From: Lelliottia sp. JS-SCA-14
GTDB lineage: Bacteria > Pseudomonadota > Gammaproteobacteria > Enterobacterales > Enterobacteriaceae
Length of the DNA: 64,000 bases
Reading direction: 5' to 3'
NCBI RefSeq assembly: GCF_035593345.1
Contig: NZ_CP141606.1
Location: forward strand, 3,968,001-4,032,000
Shown one piece after another: positions 31,013-40,054 of the stretch. Positions within the stretch are counted from its first letter, which is position 1. The number at the start of each line of letters is the position of its first letter. A model generated the notes under the pieces. That model did no database searches and was not told the origin of the DNA. It saw only the letters and a list, made by a program, of their open reading frames with translations. Both the position numbers and the translations under genes were made by a program.

Positions 31013-32374
31013 TTAGACGAGGAAGTTGCCCAGAACCAGCAGCGAGACGGAGACGTTAATCGCGCCGCCAATTCGGGTAGCAATTTGGGCGAACGGCATC
31101 AGGCTCATACGGTTGCCTGCGGTCAAAATCGCCACGTCGCCAGTACCGCCCTGCCCGCTCTGACAGCAGGAGACGATGGCGACATCAATCGGGTGCATAC
31201 CAATCTTTTTACCGACGAAGAACCCGGTCGCCACCAGCGCGGAGACGGTGCTGACAATCACCAGCAGATTGCTGACGGTGAAGGCATTGACCAGTTCCTG
31301 CCATGGGGTGATCGCCACGCCAACGGCAAACAGAATTGGGTAGGTCACGGAGGTCTGGAAGAATTTGTACACCACCTGAGAACCTTCCAGCAGGCGTGGA
31401 GACGCGCCGTTGCAGAGCTTCACCAGCACCGCCACAAACAGCATGCCAACCGGAGCAGGCAGGCCAATCAGCTTGTGACCGAGCATCCCCAGCATGTAGA
31501 GCAGCACCGCCAGCAGTGCGCCGGAGGCAATGGTGGTCACGTCCGCTTTGCCGGAGAAGGCCGGTTGTGACACGCTGGCGTCGGCATTAGCGCGGTTTGG
31601 CATCAGCTGACCTTCGCCGGTCAGGTGCGGATAGCGTTTGCCCAGCTGGTTCAGGCAGCCGGAGATAATAATGGCGGTTAAGCCACCCAGCATCACCATC
31701 GGCAGAACGCGACCGAGGGCCACGCCCTGATCCATGTGCAGCAGCGTGGCATAGCCGATGGAGAGCGGAATCGCCCCTTCGCCTACCCCGCCCGCCATGA
31801 TCGGCAGAATAATAAAGAAGAAGATCTGGAACGGCTCAAGACCGAGCGCCATGCCGACGCCCATCCCGACGATCATGCCGACGATTTCGCCGCACAGCAT
31901 CGGGAAGAAAATGCGCAAGAAGCCCTGAATCAGCACCGTGCGGTTCATGCTCATGATGCTGCCGACAATGATGCAGCAGATGTAGAGATAGAGAATGTTG
32001 GTAGATTTGTAGAACTTGGTGGTGGACTCGACCACCACGTCCGGCAGCAGGCCGTAATAGACCATCGCCGACGGGATAAAGGTGGCGCAAATTGCCGCCG
32101 CACCGAGTTTGCCGACAATCGGTAGGCGCTTGCCGAACTCGCCGCAGGCAAAACCGAAGAACGCGAGGGTGGCGACCATCACCACGATGTCGCTCGGCAG
32201 CTTACCGCCCAGGCAATCAATGGCGATCAACGCACCGGCTAACACAAACAGCGGCAAAGGAATGATCCCGACTTTCCAGGTATCCATAATGTGCCACCAG
32301 CGCTCTTTGAGCGACGGCCGCTGAATATCAATCGGGTCGTGGGTAACAGAGAAAGAATCGTCAGTAGTGCTCAT
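31013..32374 (-). CDS. 2-hydroxycarboxylate (citrate) transporter, CitS/CitW-like
   Basis: A 453-residue membrane protein of the 2HCT family (CitS, CitP, MalP, CimH). It has about eleven hydrophobic segments and two re-entrant loop signatures, IMAGGVGEGAIPLS near residue 205 and CQSGQGGTGDVAIL near residue 405, each with the GGxG motif. PLFVLAGALIAID marks the first helix. Divergent transcription from citA and location in the citrate lyase operon point to citrate, by sodium symport or by acetate exchange. An aagagg ribosome-binding site precedes the ATG. Confidence 0.92.
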   Translation of the reverse strand: MSTTDDSFSVTHDPIDIQRPSLKERWWHIMDTWKVGIIPLPLFVLAGALIAIDCLGGKLPSDIVVMVATLAFFGFACGEFGKRLPIVGKLGAAAICATFIPSAMVYYGLLPDVVVESTTKFYKSTNILYLYICCIIVGSIMSMNRTVLIQGFLRIFFPMLCGEIVGMIVGMGVGMALGLEPFQIFFFIILPIMAGGVGEGAIPLSIGYATLLHMDQGVALGRVLPMVMLGGLTAIIISGCLNQLGKRYPHLTGEGQLMPNRANADASVSQPAFSGKADVTTIASGALLAVLLYMLGMLGHKLIGLPAPVGMLFVAVLVKLCNGASPRLLEGSQVVYKFFQTSVTYPILFAVGVAITPWQELVNAFTVSNLLVIVSTVSALVATGFFVGKKIGMHPIDVAIVSCCQSGQGGTGDVAILTAGNRMSLMPFAQIATRIGGAINVSVSLLVLGNFLV

Positions 32375-32473
32375 AATTAAGCCTCTTGGTTATTTGTCCG
32401 TTAAGCGTAGAGTCGCAAAGGCTTACTTAATGTGAGGAAAGGCATATTAAAACCGAAGTTTTAATGGCCTCTA

Positions 32474-32545
32474 TGGTTTTAATGGTTTCTTTTATTTAAT
32501 GTGATTAATGCCGTAATTATTGCCGTGGTTTTTATGGTTTCTTTT
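32474..32545. promoter_or_regulatory. Pair of 20-bp direct repeats, candidate CitB operators
   Basis: In the AT-rich divergent region between the citrate carrier and citA, tggttttaatggtttctttt at 32474-32493 and tggtttttatggtttctttt at 32526-32545 are identical at 19 of 20 positions. They lie 52 bases apart, about five helical turns. A weaker third copy lies at 32456-32475. The arrangement fits a response-regulator operator. The rest of the 345-base gap is AT-rich, with no further gene seen. Confidence 0.6.
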
Positions 32546-32719
32546 CCAGATTGTACAAACAAATAACATTGTTAAATTAGCATTAGGACACGCCTGAATT
32601 TTCTATTTTTGTTTTGCGATCAGCGCTGTGGAAATGATCACAAGTTTCAGGCAAAGCCCGTGGTTAGCGGGAAAAAGATGATATATTGGCACTCCCTGTT
32701 GATACCGTGCGTGATAGTC

Positions 32720-34357
32720 ATGAAAGTGTCGTTTCAGATTAAGCTCTTTATTTCGCTGGTCGTCTTTTTCTCAGTGCTCTTTGCATTACTGGGTGGATAT
32801 TATTATGTCGACGTCGGCAGGCAGCTTTATCAGGAGATGAGCACGCGCGCCAAAATACAGGCGGAGGAGATTGCGATTATTCCCACCTTGCGCAAAGAGG
32901 TGGAAAAAAAGGATATCAAAGCCATTCGTGAATTTATGTTCAAAATAGCGGTGCGCAGCGATGCCAGCTTTATTGTCATTGGTGACAATAAAGGTCTGCA
33001 CCTGTTCCATTCTGCGTTTGCAGATCGTATCGGTAAAACGCTGGTCGGCGGGGATAACGAGGAGGTGCTGCACGGGAAAAGCACCACCACCATCCGCAAG
33101 GGGGGGTTGGGGATTTCGTTGCGCAGCAAAGCGCCGATTTTCAACGATGCGGGAGAAGTGGTAGGGATTGTCTCTGTCGGGTATCTCACCAGCTATCTCG
33201 ATACCATTACCGTCAGCAAAGTGGTGAACATTATGATTGCCGCGGTGCTGCTGCTGATTGCCCTGTTTGTCTTCTCGTGGTTTTTCACCCGCAGTATCAA
33301 GAAACAGATCTTCTCCCTCGAACCGCGCGAGATTGGCTTACTGGTACGACAGCAAAAAGCGATGATGGAGTCGATCTACGAAGGGGTGATCGCTATCGAT
33401 GATAACTACCGGATCGAAGTGATCAACCAGGCGGCGCGTAATTTACTTGGTTTGCTGCAACCCGCACGGGAACTGCGCGGGCAGCCGATTAGCCAGGTCA
33501 TCGCTCCGGTGCCGTTCTTTGCACCGCAGACCATGCTGGCGAAAGATACGCACGATGAGATCTGCCGCTTTAACGATCTGACGGTGATCGGAAGCCGCGT
33601 GCGGATCATGCTCGAGGACTCCCTGCAAGGCTGGGTGATCACCTTCCGCGATCGCAACGAGATCGACTCTCTGAGCGCCCAGCTCAGCCAGGTTAAACGC
33701 TACGTCGATAACCTGCGCATCATGCGCCACGAGCAGTTGAATCGTATGACGACGCTGTCAGGATTGCTGCATATGGGGCGCTACGAAGAGGCGATTGGCT
33801 TTATTCAGGCGCAATCGGAACACGCCCAGGAGCTGCTGGACTTTATCTCCTCGCGCTTTAGCTCGCCGACGCTGTGCGGCCTGCTGCTGGGGAAAGCGGC
33901 CCGAGCGCGCGAGAAAGGCGTTGAACTGAACTTCGATCCCGCCTGTCGGATGGACAAGTCTTTTGCTCCGCTGCTCGAAGCGGAACTGATTTCCATCATT
34001 GGGAATTTACTGGATAACGCTATCGAAGCCACCCAGCGCGCACCGCATCCCCATGAACCGGTGGAAGTGCTGATCAAGCTCAACGATCGGGAGCTGATTA
34101 TTGAAGTGGCAGATCATGGCGTCGGCATTAAGCCCGAGATCCGCGAGCGGATCTTTGAGCGCGGCATCACCACCAAAACGCGTGGCGATCACGGTATCGG
34201 CCTGTACCTGATCGAAAGCTATGTCACCCAGGCTGGCGGCTCCGTTGAGGTTGCCGATAACTCGCCTCGGGGCGCGATTTTCTCGCTGTTTATTCCCGCC
34301 ACGGGAACTCCGCCGCGCCCCGTTCAGGAACTGGAAGAGACTGACTATGCAACATGA
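32720..34357 (+). CDS. citA: Citrate sensor histidine kinase, CitA family
   Basis: Membrane sensor of the CitA/DcuS/DpiB family, 545 residues from the ATG at 32720 (an upstream ATG at 32678 is possible). TM1 is near residues 7-28, followed by a periplasmic PASp domain of about 135 residues, TM2 (IMIAAVLLLIALFVFSWFF) near residues 170-190, a cytoplasmic PAS domain, the phospho-acceptor His in RHEQLNRM near residue 340, and an HATPase domain with NLLDNAIEAT. In the ligand pocket TIRKGGLGISLRSK is kept, but the family's RLYH appears as HLFH. It overlaps citB by eleven bases. Confidence 0.92.
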   Translation: MKVSFQIKLFISLVVFFSVLFALLGGYYYVDVGRQLYQEMSTRAKIQAEEIAIIPTLRKEVEKKDIKAIREFMFKIAVRSDASFIVIGDNKGLHLFHSAFADRIGKTLVGGDNEEVLHGKSTTTIRKGGLGISLRSKAPIFNDAGEVVGIVSVGYLTSYLDTITVSKVVNIMIAAVLLLIALFVFSWFFTRSIKKQIFSLEPREIGLLVRQQKAMMESIYEGVIAIDDNYRIEVINQAARNLLGLLQPARELRGQPISQVIAPVPFFAPQTMLAKDTHDEICRFNDLTVIGSRVRIMLEDSLQGWVITFRDRNEIDSLSAQLSQVKRYVDNLRIMRHEQLNRMTTLSGLLHMGRYEEAIGFIQAQSEHAQELLDFISSRFSSPTLCGLLLGKAARAREKGVELNFDPACRMDKSFAPLLEAELISIIGNLLDNAIEATQRAPHPHEPVEVLIKLNDRELIIEVADHGVGIKPEIRERIFERGITTKTRGDHGIGLYLIESYVTQAGGSVEVADNSPRGAIFSLFIPATGTPPRPVQELEETDYAT

Positions 34358-35039
34358 ACATATCGACGTATTGATCGTTGAAGATGAGAACGAACTGGCA
34401 CAACTTCACGCGGAACTGATTAGCAAACATCCGCGCCTGCGGCTGGTGGGGATCGCCTCTTCTCTCGCCGAGGCTCAGACCCTGCTTTCCAGCCTGCAAC
34501 CGCAGCTGGTTTTGCTCGATAACTATTTGCCGGACGGCAAAGGCATCACCCTGATCAGCAACCCGTTGCTGGTGCATGCCAACTGCTCGGTGATTTTTAT
34601 CACCGCCGCCAGCGACATGGACACCTGTAGCCTGGCGATCCGCAACGGCGCATTCGACTACATTCTGAAACCTGTTTCCTGGAAACGGCTCAGCCAGTCG
34701 CTGGAGCGCTTCGTGCAGTTCGCGGAGCAGCAGCGGGTATGGAAGATTGTCGATCAGCAAAACGTGGATTCGCTGTATCAGCTGCAGGCGAAAAACTACC
34801 GCCTGGACAGCGGGAGCAAAGGGATCGAAGAGAACACGCTGGCGCGGGTGCAAACCCTGTTCAACGACAAGGCGACGCACTGTTTTTCCGTGGATGAAGT
34901 GGTAAACGAAACAGGGCTGAGCAAAACCACGACCCGGCGCTATCTGGAGCACTGCGTGGATGCGGGGTTTTTAAGCGTGGAGATGCTGTACGGGAAGATT
35001 GGTCATCCGCGGCGGATGTATCGGCGGAGTGCGGAGTGA
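34347..35039 (+). CDS. citB: Citrate response regulator, CitB family
   Basis: Response regulator partner of CitA, 230 residues from the ATG at 34347. The receiver domain has VEDEN acidic residues, phospho-acceptor Asp58 in LVLLDNYLPDGKG and Lys in ILKPVSWKR near residue 110. The C-terminal helix-turn-helix (FSVDEVVNETGLSKTTTRRY) is typical of the CitB/DcuR group. It overlaps the end of citA and is divergent from the citrate operon it should activate. A REP element and a GC-rich repeat follow. Confidence 0.93.
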   Translation: MQHEHIDVLIVEDENELAQLHAELISKHPRLRLVGIASSLAEAQTLLSSLQPQLVLLDNYLPDGKGITLISNPLLVHANCSVIFITAASDMDTCSLAIRNGAFDYILKPVSWKRLSQSLERFVQFAEQQRVWKIVDQQNVDSLYQLQAKNYRLDSGSKGIEENTLARVQTLFNDKATHCFSVDEVVNETGLSKTTTRRYLEHCVDAGFLSVEMLYGKIGHPRRMYRRSAE

Positions 35040-35121
35040 AAAAAGCCGGGTGGCGGCTGCGCCTTACCCGGCCTACGGTCATGGTCCCCTCTCCTTTTGG
35101 AGAGGGTTAGGGTGAGGGGAA
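35040..35121. repeat. REP unit plus GC-rich palindrome between citB and speC
   Basis: One REP unit (aagccgggtggcggctgcgc followed by cttacccggc) and a copy of the cccctctccttttggagagg palindrome with the gttagggtgagggg tail lie between convergent genes. They mark the right edge of the citrate cluster. Confidence 0.8.
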
Positions 35122-35123
35122 AA

Positions 35124-37259
35124 CTACCTCAAAACATACCCATACAACCGCTTAATCCCGTCCGCATCTTTCTCGCTGTACACGCCCTGCAACTCAGGCG
35201 AGAAGCCCGGCAGCAGATTCACGCCCTCTTCCAGCGCCAGGAAATAGCGCTGCACCGCGCCGCCCCAGACTTCTCCCGGCACCACGCACAGCACGCCCGG
35301 CGGATATGGCAGCGCGCCTTCGGCCGCAATGCGCCCTTCGGCTTCGCTGATACGCACCAGCTCCACGTCACCGCGAATATAGGCCTGATTCGCATCCTGC
35401 GGATTCATCACCACCGCAGGCAAACTCGCTTTGCGGAACATCGCTTTCTGCAGATCTTTCACGTTAAAGCTGACGTACAGATCGTGCATCTCCTGGCACA
35501 GGTCGCGAATCGTATAGTCGCGATAGCGCACCGGGTACTTATTGAAGATGGTTGGCAGCACCTCGGCGAGCGGCGTGTCGTCTTCGATGTGCTGCTCAAA
35601 CTGCCCGAGCATCGCCACCAGCTGTGCCATTTTCTCGGCGCTTTCTGCGGGCGTCAGCAGGAACAGAATGGAGTTCAGATCGCACTTCTCAGGTACGATG
35701 CCGTTCTCACGCAGGTAATGGGCGAGGATCGTCGCAGGAATGCCAAAACCCGTGTAATCGCCCGTTTCCGCGTCAATGCCCGGCGTGGTCAGCAAGAGCT
35801 TGCAGGGATCGACAAAATACTGCTCGTCAGCGTAACCCTCAAAGCCGTGCCACTTCGCGCCCGGCTCAAAGCTGAAGAAACGACGCTCGCTGGCAATCGC
35901 ATGCGTCGGGTGATCCTGCCACGGCCGCCCCGCCACCACCGGCGGAATGAAGGGTTTGATCATCTTGCAATTGGCGATGATCGCTTTGCGCGCCTCAATA
36001 CCGAGCTCGACGCACTCCGCCCACAGCCTGCGCCCGCTCTCCCCTTCATGGATTTTGGCGTTGATATCCAGCGCGGCGAATAACGGATAAAACGGGCTGG
36101 TGGAAGCGTGGAGCATGAAGGCATTATTCAGACGCTTGTGCGGGCAGAACCGCGCCTGACCGCGAATGTGGTTGTCCTTTTTATGGATCTGCGACGTTTG
36201 CGAGAACCCGGCCTGCTGCTTATGCACCGATTGGGTCACAAAAATTCCCGGATCGTTCTCGTTGAGTTCCAGTAACAGCGGTGAGCTATCGGCCATCATC
36301 GGGATAAACTGCTCGTAACCGACCCACGCGGAGTCAAACAGGATGTAATCGCACAGGTGGCCAATCTTGTCGATCACCTGACGGGCGTTGTAGATCGTGC
36401 CGTCGTAAGTGCCGAGCTGGATCACCGCAAGGCGGAACGGTCGAGCTTCAGCGGCTTTTTCCGGCGCCACTTCGCGGATCATCTCGCTCAGATATGCATC
36501 GTCAAAACAGTTTTCGTCGATACCGCCGATAAAGCCAAACGGATTACGCGCCGCCTCCAGATAAACCGGCGTGGCCCCCGCCTGAATCAGCGCCCCGTGG
36601 TGGTTGGATTTGTGGTTATTGCGGTCAAACAGCACCAGATCGCCGCGCGTCAGCAGTGCATTGGTCACGACCTTGTTGGCCGCGGACGTTCCGTTAAGCA
36701 CAAAGTAGGTCTTATCCGCGTTAAACACTTTCGCCGCGAACTTTTGCGCATCTTTGGCGGAACCCTCGTGGATCAACAGATCCCCGAGTTTGACGTCTGC
36801 ATTACACATATCCGCACGAAAAACGTTTTCGCCAAAAAAGTCGAAGAACTGACGCCCCGCCGGATGCTTTTTGAAGAAGGCTCCGTGCTGATGGCCAGGG
36901 CAGGCAAAAGTGCTGTTGTTCATCGCCACATACTGGCTCAGGGTGTCAAAAAAAGGTGGCAGTAAGTTCTCTTCATAGCGACAGGCTGCCGCTTCCAGTT
37001 CCAGGAACTCTTGCGCTTTACCGCTGATGACTGCCATGACGCCTTCTGGCGCAACATCTGTCTCCTGCGAGAAGATAAACACCGGGAGCTGGAACCCTGT
37101 GCGTTTCAGTAACGCGAGAATGCCGCTGCGGCTCTCGGCCAGGGTAATGACGACTGCCGCCACATCCGTAAAATCGGTACTGTCCAGCGCCACCACTTCA
37201 CGGTGCGTGGACAGAGTGGAAATCAGCTCATGGCTGACGGCAATTTTTAGTGATTTCAT
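35124..37259 (-). CDS. speC: Constitutive ornithine decarboxylase
   Basis: PLP enzyme that makes putrescine from ornithine, complementing SpeA/SpeB. The ATG at 37259 gives 711 residues, exactly the E. coli length; a TTG at 37280 would add seven. It has an N-terminal receiver-like wing domain, then the catalytic fold with FACPGHQHGAFFKKHPAG near residue 125, the PLP lysine in TQSVHKQQAGFSQTSQ near residue 350, and a C-terminal domain ending GIKRLYGYVLR. The immediate upstream sequence has no strong ribosome-binding site. Confidence 0.96.
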   Translation of the reverse strand: MKSLKIAVSHELISTLSTHREVVALDSTDFTDVAAVVITLAESRSGILALLKRTGFQLPVFIFSQETDVAPEGVMAVISGKAQEFLELEAAACRYEENLLPPFFDTLSQYVAMNNSTFACPGHQHGAFFKKHPAGRQFFDFFGENVFRADMCNADVKLGDLLIHEGSAKDAQKFAAKVFNADKTYFVLNGTSAANKVVTNALLTRGDLVLFDRNNHKSNHHGALIQAGATPVYLEAARNPFGFIGGIDENCFDDAYLSEMIREVAPEKAAEARPFRLAVIQLGTYDGTIYNARQVIDKIGHLCDYILFDSAWVGYEQFIPMMADSSPLLLELNENDPGIFVTQSVHKQQAGFSQTSQIHKKDNHIRGQARFCPHKRLNNAFMLHASTSPFYPLFAALDINAKIHEGESGRRLWAECVELGIEARKAIIANCKMIKPFIPPVVAGRPWQDHPTHAIASERRFFSFEPGAKWHGFEGYADEQYFVDPCKLLLTTPGIDAETGDYTGFGIPATILAHYLRENGIVPEKCDLNSILFLLTPAESAEKMAQLVAMLGQFEQHIEDDTPLAEVLPTIFNKYPVRYRDYTIRDLCQEMHDLYVSFNVKDLQKAMFRKASLPAVVMNPQDANQAYIRGDVELVRISEAEGRIAAEGALPYPPGVLCVVPGEVWGGAVQRYFLALEEGVNLLPGFSPELQGVYSEKDADGIKRLYGYVLR

Positions 37260-37449
37260 AGGCGTAGAGACCCGTTTCAAGGGGAGAAGAGATCCAGACA
37301 GGAGGAGAAAATTCGCGCAATAATGTCACCTTTTATTTTGAGGTGCAAGACAGAAACTTTATGCATTTCAGGCAGCGAAAGCTACCCGTTCTCCGCCTTC
37401 CTCATGTAATAATAATGCAATATCAATGATTAAATAGCGGGAGTGTATT

Positions 37450-38163
37450 TTGGTTATTGGACCCTTTATTAATGCCGGTGCCGTACTACTCGGTGGCGTG
37501 CTCGGCGCGGTATTAAGCCAGAGATTACCTGAACGTATTCGCACTTCCATGCCCTCGATCTTTGGGCTGGCGTCACTCGGCATCGGCATTTTGCTGGTCA
37601 TCAAATGCGCCAATCTGCCGGTGATGGTGCTTGCAACCCTGCTCGGCGCACTGATCGGTGAGTTTTGTTACCTCGAGAAAGGCATCAACGGCGCGGTCAG
37701 TAAGGCCAAAAACCTTATCTCTCGCCCAGGAAAAGCCGCAAGCGGAACGCATGAGACCTTTATTCAGAACTATGTGGCCATCATCATCCTGTTTTGCGCT
37801 AGCGGGACGGGGATATTTGGCTCGATGCAGGAAGGGATGACCGGCGACCCCAGCATTCTGATTGCTAAGGCGTTTCTTGATTTCTTCACCGCCACCATTT
37901 TCGCCACCACGTTAGGCATTGCCGTCGCGGCGATTTGCGTGCCGATGCTAATGATTCAGCTGGCGCTCGCCACCTGTGCCACGCTGATATTGCCGCTCAC
38001 CACACCGGCGATGATGGCAGACTTCACCGCCGTGGGCGGCCTGTTGCTCCTGGCAACAGGACTTCGAATCTGCGGAATTAAAATGTTTGCGGTGGTGAAT
38101 ATGCTGCCCGCACTGGTGCTCGCGATGCCGCTCTCAGCCCTGTGGACGCACTTTTTCGCCTAA
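37450..38163 (+). CDS. yqgA: DUF554 membrane protein YqgA
   Basis: A 237-residue DUF554 membrane protein, orthologous in position to E. coli YqgA (235 residues). It starts at a TTG and reads MVIGPFINAGAVLLGGVLGA; the family N terminus matches this start. Six or seven hydrophobic segments are visible, with ASGTGIFGSMQEGMTGDPSI near residue 115 and LLATGLRICGIKMF near the end as conserved segments. The function is unknown. Confidence 0.93.
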   Translation: MVIGPFINAGAVLLGGVLGAVLSQRLPERIRTSMPSIFGLASLGIGILLVIKCANLPVMVLATLLGALIGEFCYLEKGINGAVSKAKNLISRPGKAASGTHETFIQNYVAIIILFCASGTGIFGSMQEGMTGDPSILIAKAFLDFFTATIFATTLGIAVAAICVPMLMIQLALATCATLILPLTTPAMMADFTAVGGLLLLATGLRICGIKMFAVVNMLPALVLAMPLSALWTHFFA

Positions 38164-38219
38164 GTTGTCATCAAAGTGGTGAGAGAGTGTGCACTCCGTT
38201 GCGAAATCGACAAATTTCG

Positions 38220-38248
38220 TTGACGCCGGATGCCCAATCGGGTTTAAT
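38220..38248 (+). promoter_or_regulatory. Sigma-70 promoter of the tRNA-Phe gene
   Basis: TTGACG at 38220-38225 and TTTAAT at 38243-38248 are separated by 17 bases. A GC-rich discriminator (gcgcccc) follows, as is usual for stringently controlled stable-RNA promoters. The mature tRNA begins 11 bases after the -10 element. Confidence 0.8.
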
Positions 38249-38258
38249 GCGCCCCGTT

Positions 38259-38334
38259 GCCCGGATAGCTCAGTCGGTAGAGCAGGGGATTGAAAATCCC
38301 CGTGTCCTTGGTTCGATTCCGAGTCCGGGCACCA
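38259..38334 (+). tRNA. pheV: tRNA-Phe (GAA)
   Basis: A 76-base cloverleaf: acceptor gcccgga pairs with tccgggc, the D arm is gctcagtcggtagagc, the anticodon stem ggggat/atcccc holds GAA at 38292-38294, and the T arm contains ggttcgattcc. CCA is encoded. The position after yqgA matches E. coli pheV, a frequent insertion site for genomic islands. Confidence 0.97.
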
Positions 38335-38344
38335 CTATTTAAAG

Positions 38345-38374
38345 AACCCGCCCTCGTGGCGGGTTTTTGCTTTT
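38345..38374 (+). terminator. Terminator of tRNA-Phe
   Basis: Stem acccgcc/ggcgggt with loop ctcgt is followed by ttttgctttt, starting about ten bases after the CCA end. Confidence 0.9.
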
Positions 38375-38629
38375 GGGATTCTGAGGTTCTTCAGACCTGT
38401 CCAGGCCCTTATCCTTAGCCCCACTCTCCTCGATTAAACCAGAGCCGTTTTATGTAAGGCTGAAAACGAAGTGCTATTAAAATAGACACCCCCCAAACAC
38501 ACTCCTATTAAATGCATTGAGCAAATGAATATATTTATTCCATTTTGCCAACGCCAGATGCAGGTATATAATCAACACAACATATAAAATATCAGCGGAA
38601 TAATTTAATTATCATTCAGGGAGCGAATT
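38375..38629. other. AT-rich start of the island after pheV
   Basis: About 255 bases without a gene. The composition becomes clearly more AT-rich toward 38629 than in the backbone. No integrase, insertion-sequence end or copy of the tRNA 3' end was recognised here. It probably holds the promoter of the following lipoprotein gene. Confidence 0.5.
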
Positions 38630-39403
38630 ATGAATTTCAGGTCAATAGCATTGCTATATATGTCAGCACTTTTACTCACAGGATGCGCAGTCCACTCCCC
38701 TATTGACGCGAAAAAAACAGGTGTGTCAGGTACGGAGAGTAACGTCAATAAAAACGCTTCTGTCCAATTAACGGATAAAGATATTTTTGGCAACGAAACC
38801 ACACTGGCAGTGACTGAAGAGGATATTCAGGCAGCACTCGAAGAAGACGAATTCCATGTGCCACTAAATTCAAAAATCATTTTGGTACAATCCGGTAGTC
38901 GCGCACCCGAGACGCTTATGCAGCAGGAGATGAGTCAGTATTATTCCGTGGCAACGTTCTCAGGTATACCTGACCGACAGAAAGTGATTTCCTGTAACAA
39001 AGAAAAAGATGAAAACAATGAAGCTGTCATCGCAGAGAATATGAACTGGATGCAGGCTCTACGCTATGTGGCAGCAAAAGGCCATCAGAAAGCCATCATC
39101 GTTTATCAGGATTTACTGCAGTCGGGTAAATATGATCCCGCCACCAAAACCACTGTCTGGTCAGACTATAAAAATGAAAAGGTAACGAACACAGCCTCAC
39201 TGCGTTACCTGGTGCGATTTACCCTTGTGGACGTGGCAACGGGCGAATGGGCAGCCTGGTCACCAGTGAACTACGAATATAAAGTGATGCCACCTCTTAC
39301 GGATAAAAAAGTCAGTACGGATGCTATCGACCAGCAAATAACTCAGTTGAAGCAAAACACTTATGCATCTATGGTTAAGGATCTGGCGAATCGGTACAGG
39401 TAA
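38630..39403 (+). CDS. Hypothetical lipoprotein
   Basis: A 257-residue protein that I do not recognise. It has a lipoprotein signal peptide with lipobox LLTGC (Cys near residue 19), followed by a charged, soluble domain. A ggagcgaatt ribosome-binding site precedes the ATG. The core has a mixed alpha/beta look ([34 protein letters not shown]). Base composition is more AT-rich than the backbone, and it is the first gene after pheV, so it was probably acquired. It is too long and lacks the pattern of a TssJ lipoprotein, so membership of the adjacent type VI locus is not supported. Confidence 0.7.
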   Translation: MNFRSIALLYMSALLLTGCAVHSPIDAKKTGVSGTESNVNKNASVQLTDKDIFGNETTLAVTEEDIQAALEEDEFHVPLNSKIILVQSGSRAPETLMQQEMSQYYSVATFSGIPDRQKVISCNKEKDENNEAVIAENMNWMQALRYVAAKGHQKAIIVYQDLLQSGKYDPATKTTVWSDYKNEKVTNTASLRYLVRFTLVDVATGEWAAWSPVNYEYKVMPPLTDKKVSTDAIDQQITQLKQNTYASMVKDLANRYR

Positions 39404-39553
39404 ATGCGTTTTTCATGTCGCCAGTAATTTAAACTCTCACAAAAAATTGGTTATAACTCCTCCGCGTCACAAACCGACGCGGGAGGATTTAGTTATACAA
39501 GATGATTTACACCCTCACACCACTCCTTTACGCCTCATCTCTTTAATTATTAT

Positions 39554-40033
39554 TTAGAAAATTCGCTCTTCCCACAAACTGTATGCACTGGTTCCTGCGA
39601 TGCAGTGTTCCTGGGTAATGCTTTCATAGGTGAACGATATTGTTTCTTCTGGCTGTCCCTGGCTGTTGGTGATCGTATGAGGCACATCAGTATGAATACT
39701 CGAGATACGAGCTTTAATCAGCTTCACTTTATAATAGAGTTCATTAATACCAAAACGGTTGGTTCGATAGTACTCAAAATCGCAGGTCAGGCACTCATTT
39801 TCAGTAATAGATTTGCTCAATAAAGGGGAAGATTTATCCACGGGTTTATGAATGCTCAGGGTCAGATGGTTAACATTCTGTGATCTTGTCAAACCATGGC
39901 TCAAAGCCAGCACCATAATCTGATCTGTATGCGCAATCTGCGCTTTATTACCAATAGAGTCCTGCGATGAACAGCCTGCCGAAATCAGTCCCTGCAGGTC
40001 ACCGTTCAGTGTGAGATAAACAAGATTTGCCAT
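39554..40033 (-). CDS. hcp: Type VI secretion tube protein Hcp
   Basis: A 159-residue Hcp protein, the stacked-ring inner-tube subunit of type VI secretion. It starts MANLVYLTLNGDLQGLISAG and has SSQDSIGNKAQIAHTDQIMV, HLTLSIHKPVDKSSPLL and the ending SYSLWEERIF, all typical of the enterobacterial Hcp1 group. The length is normal, so it appears intact. It lies downstream of the TagA/VasL-like gene on the same strand. Many other locus components are missing, so its use would depend on another type VI system in the genome. Confidence 0.88.
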   Translation of the reverse strand: MANLVYLTLNGDLQGLISAGCSSQDSIGNKAQIAHTDQIMVLALSHGLTRSQNVNHLTLSIHKPVDKSSPLLSKSITENECLTCDFEYYRTNRFGINELYYKVKLIKARISSIHTDVPHTITNSQGQPEETISFTYESITQEHCIAGTSAYSLWEERIF

Positions 40034-40054
40034 AATAAACTCCTCCGGCCAGGG

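Noticed and set aside
38630..39403. TssJ lipoprotein of the type VI system
   Set aside because: TssJ proteins are about 150-180 residues with a transthyretin-like fold. This lipoprotein has 257 residues and an unrelated sequence.
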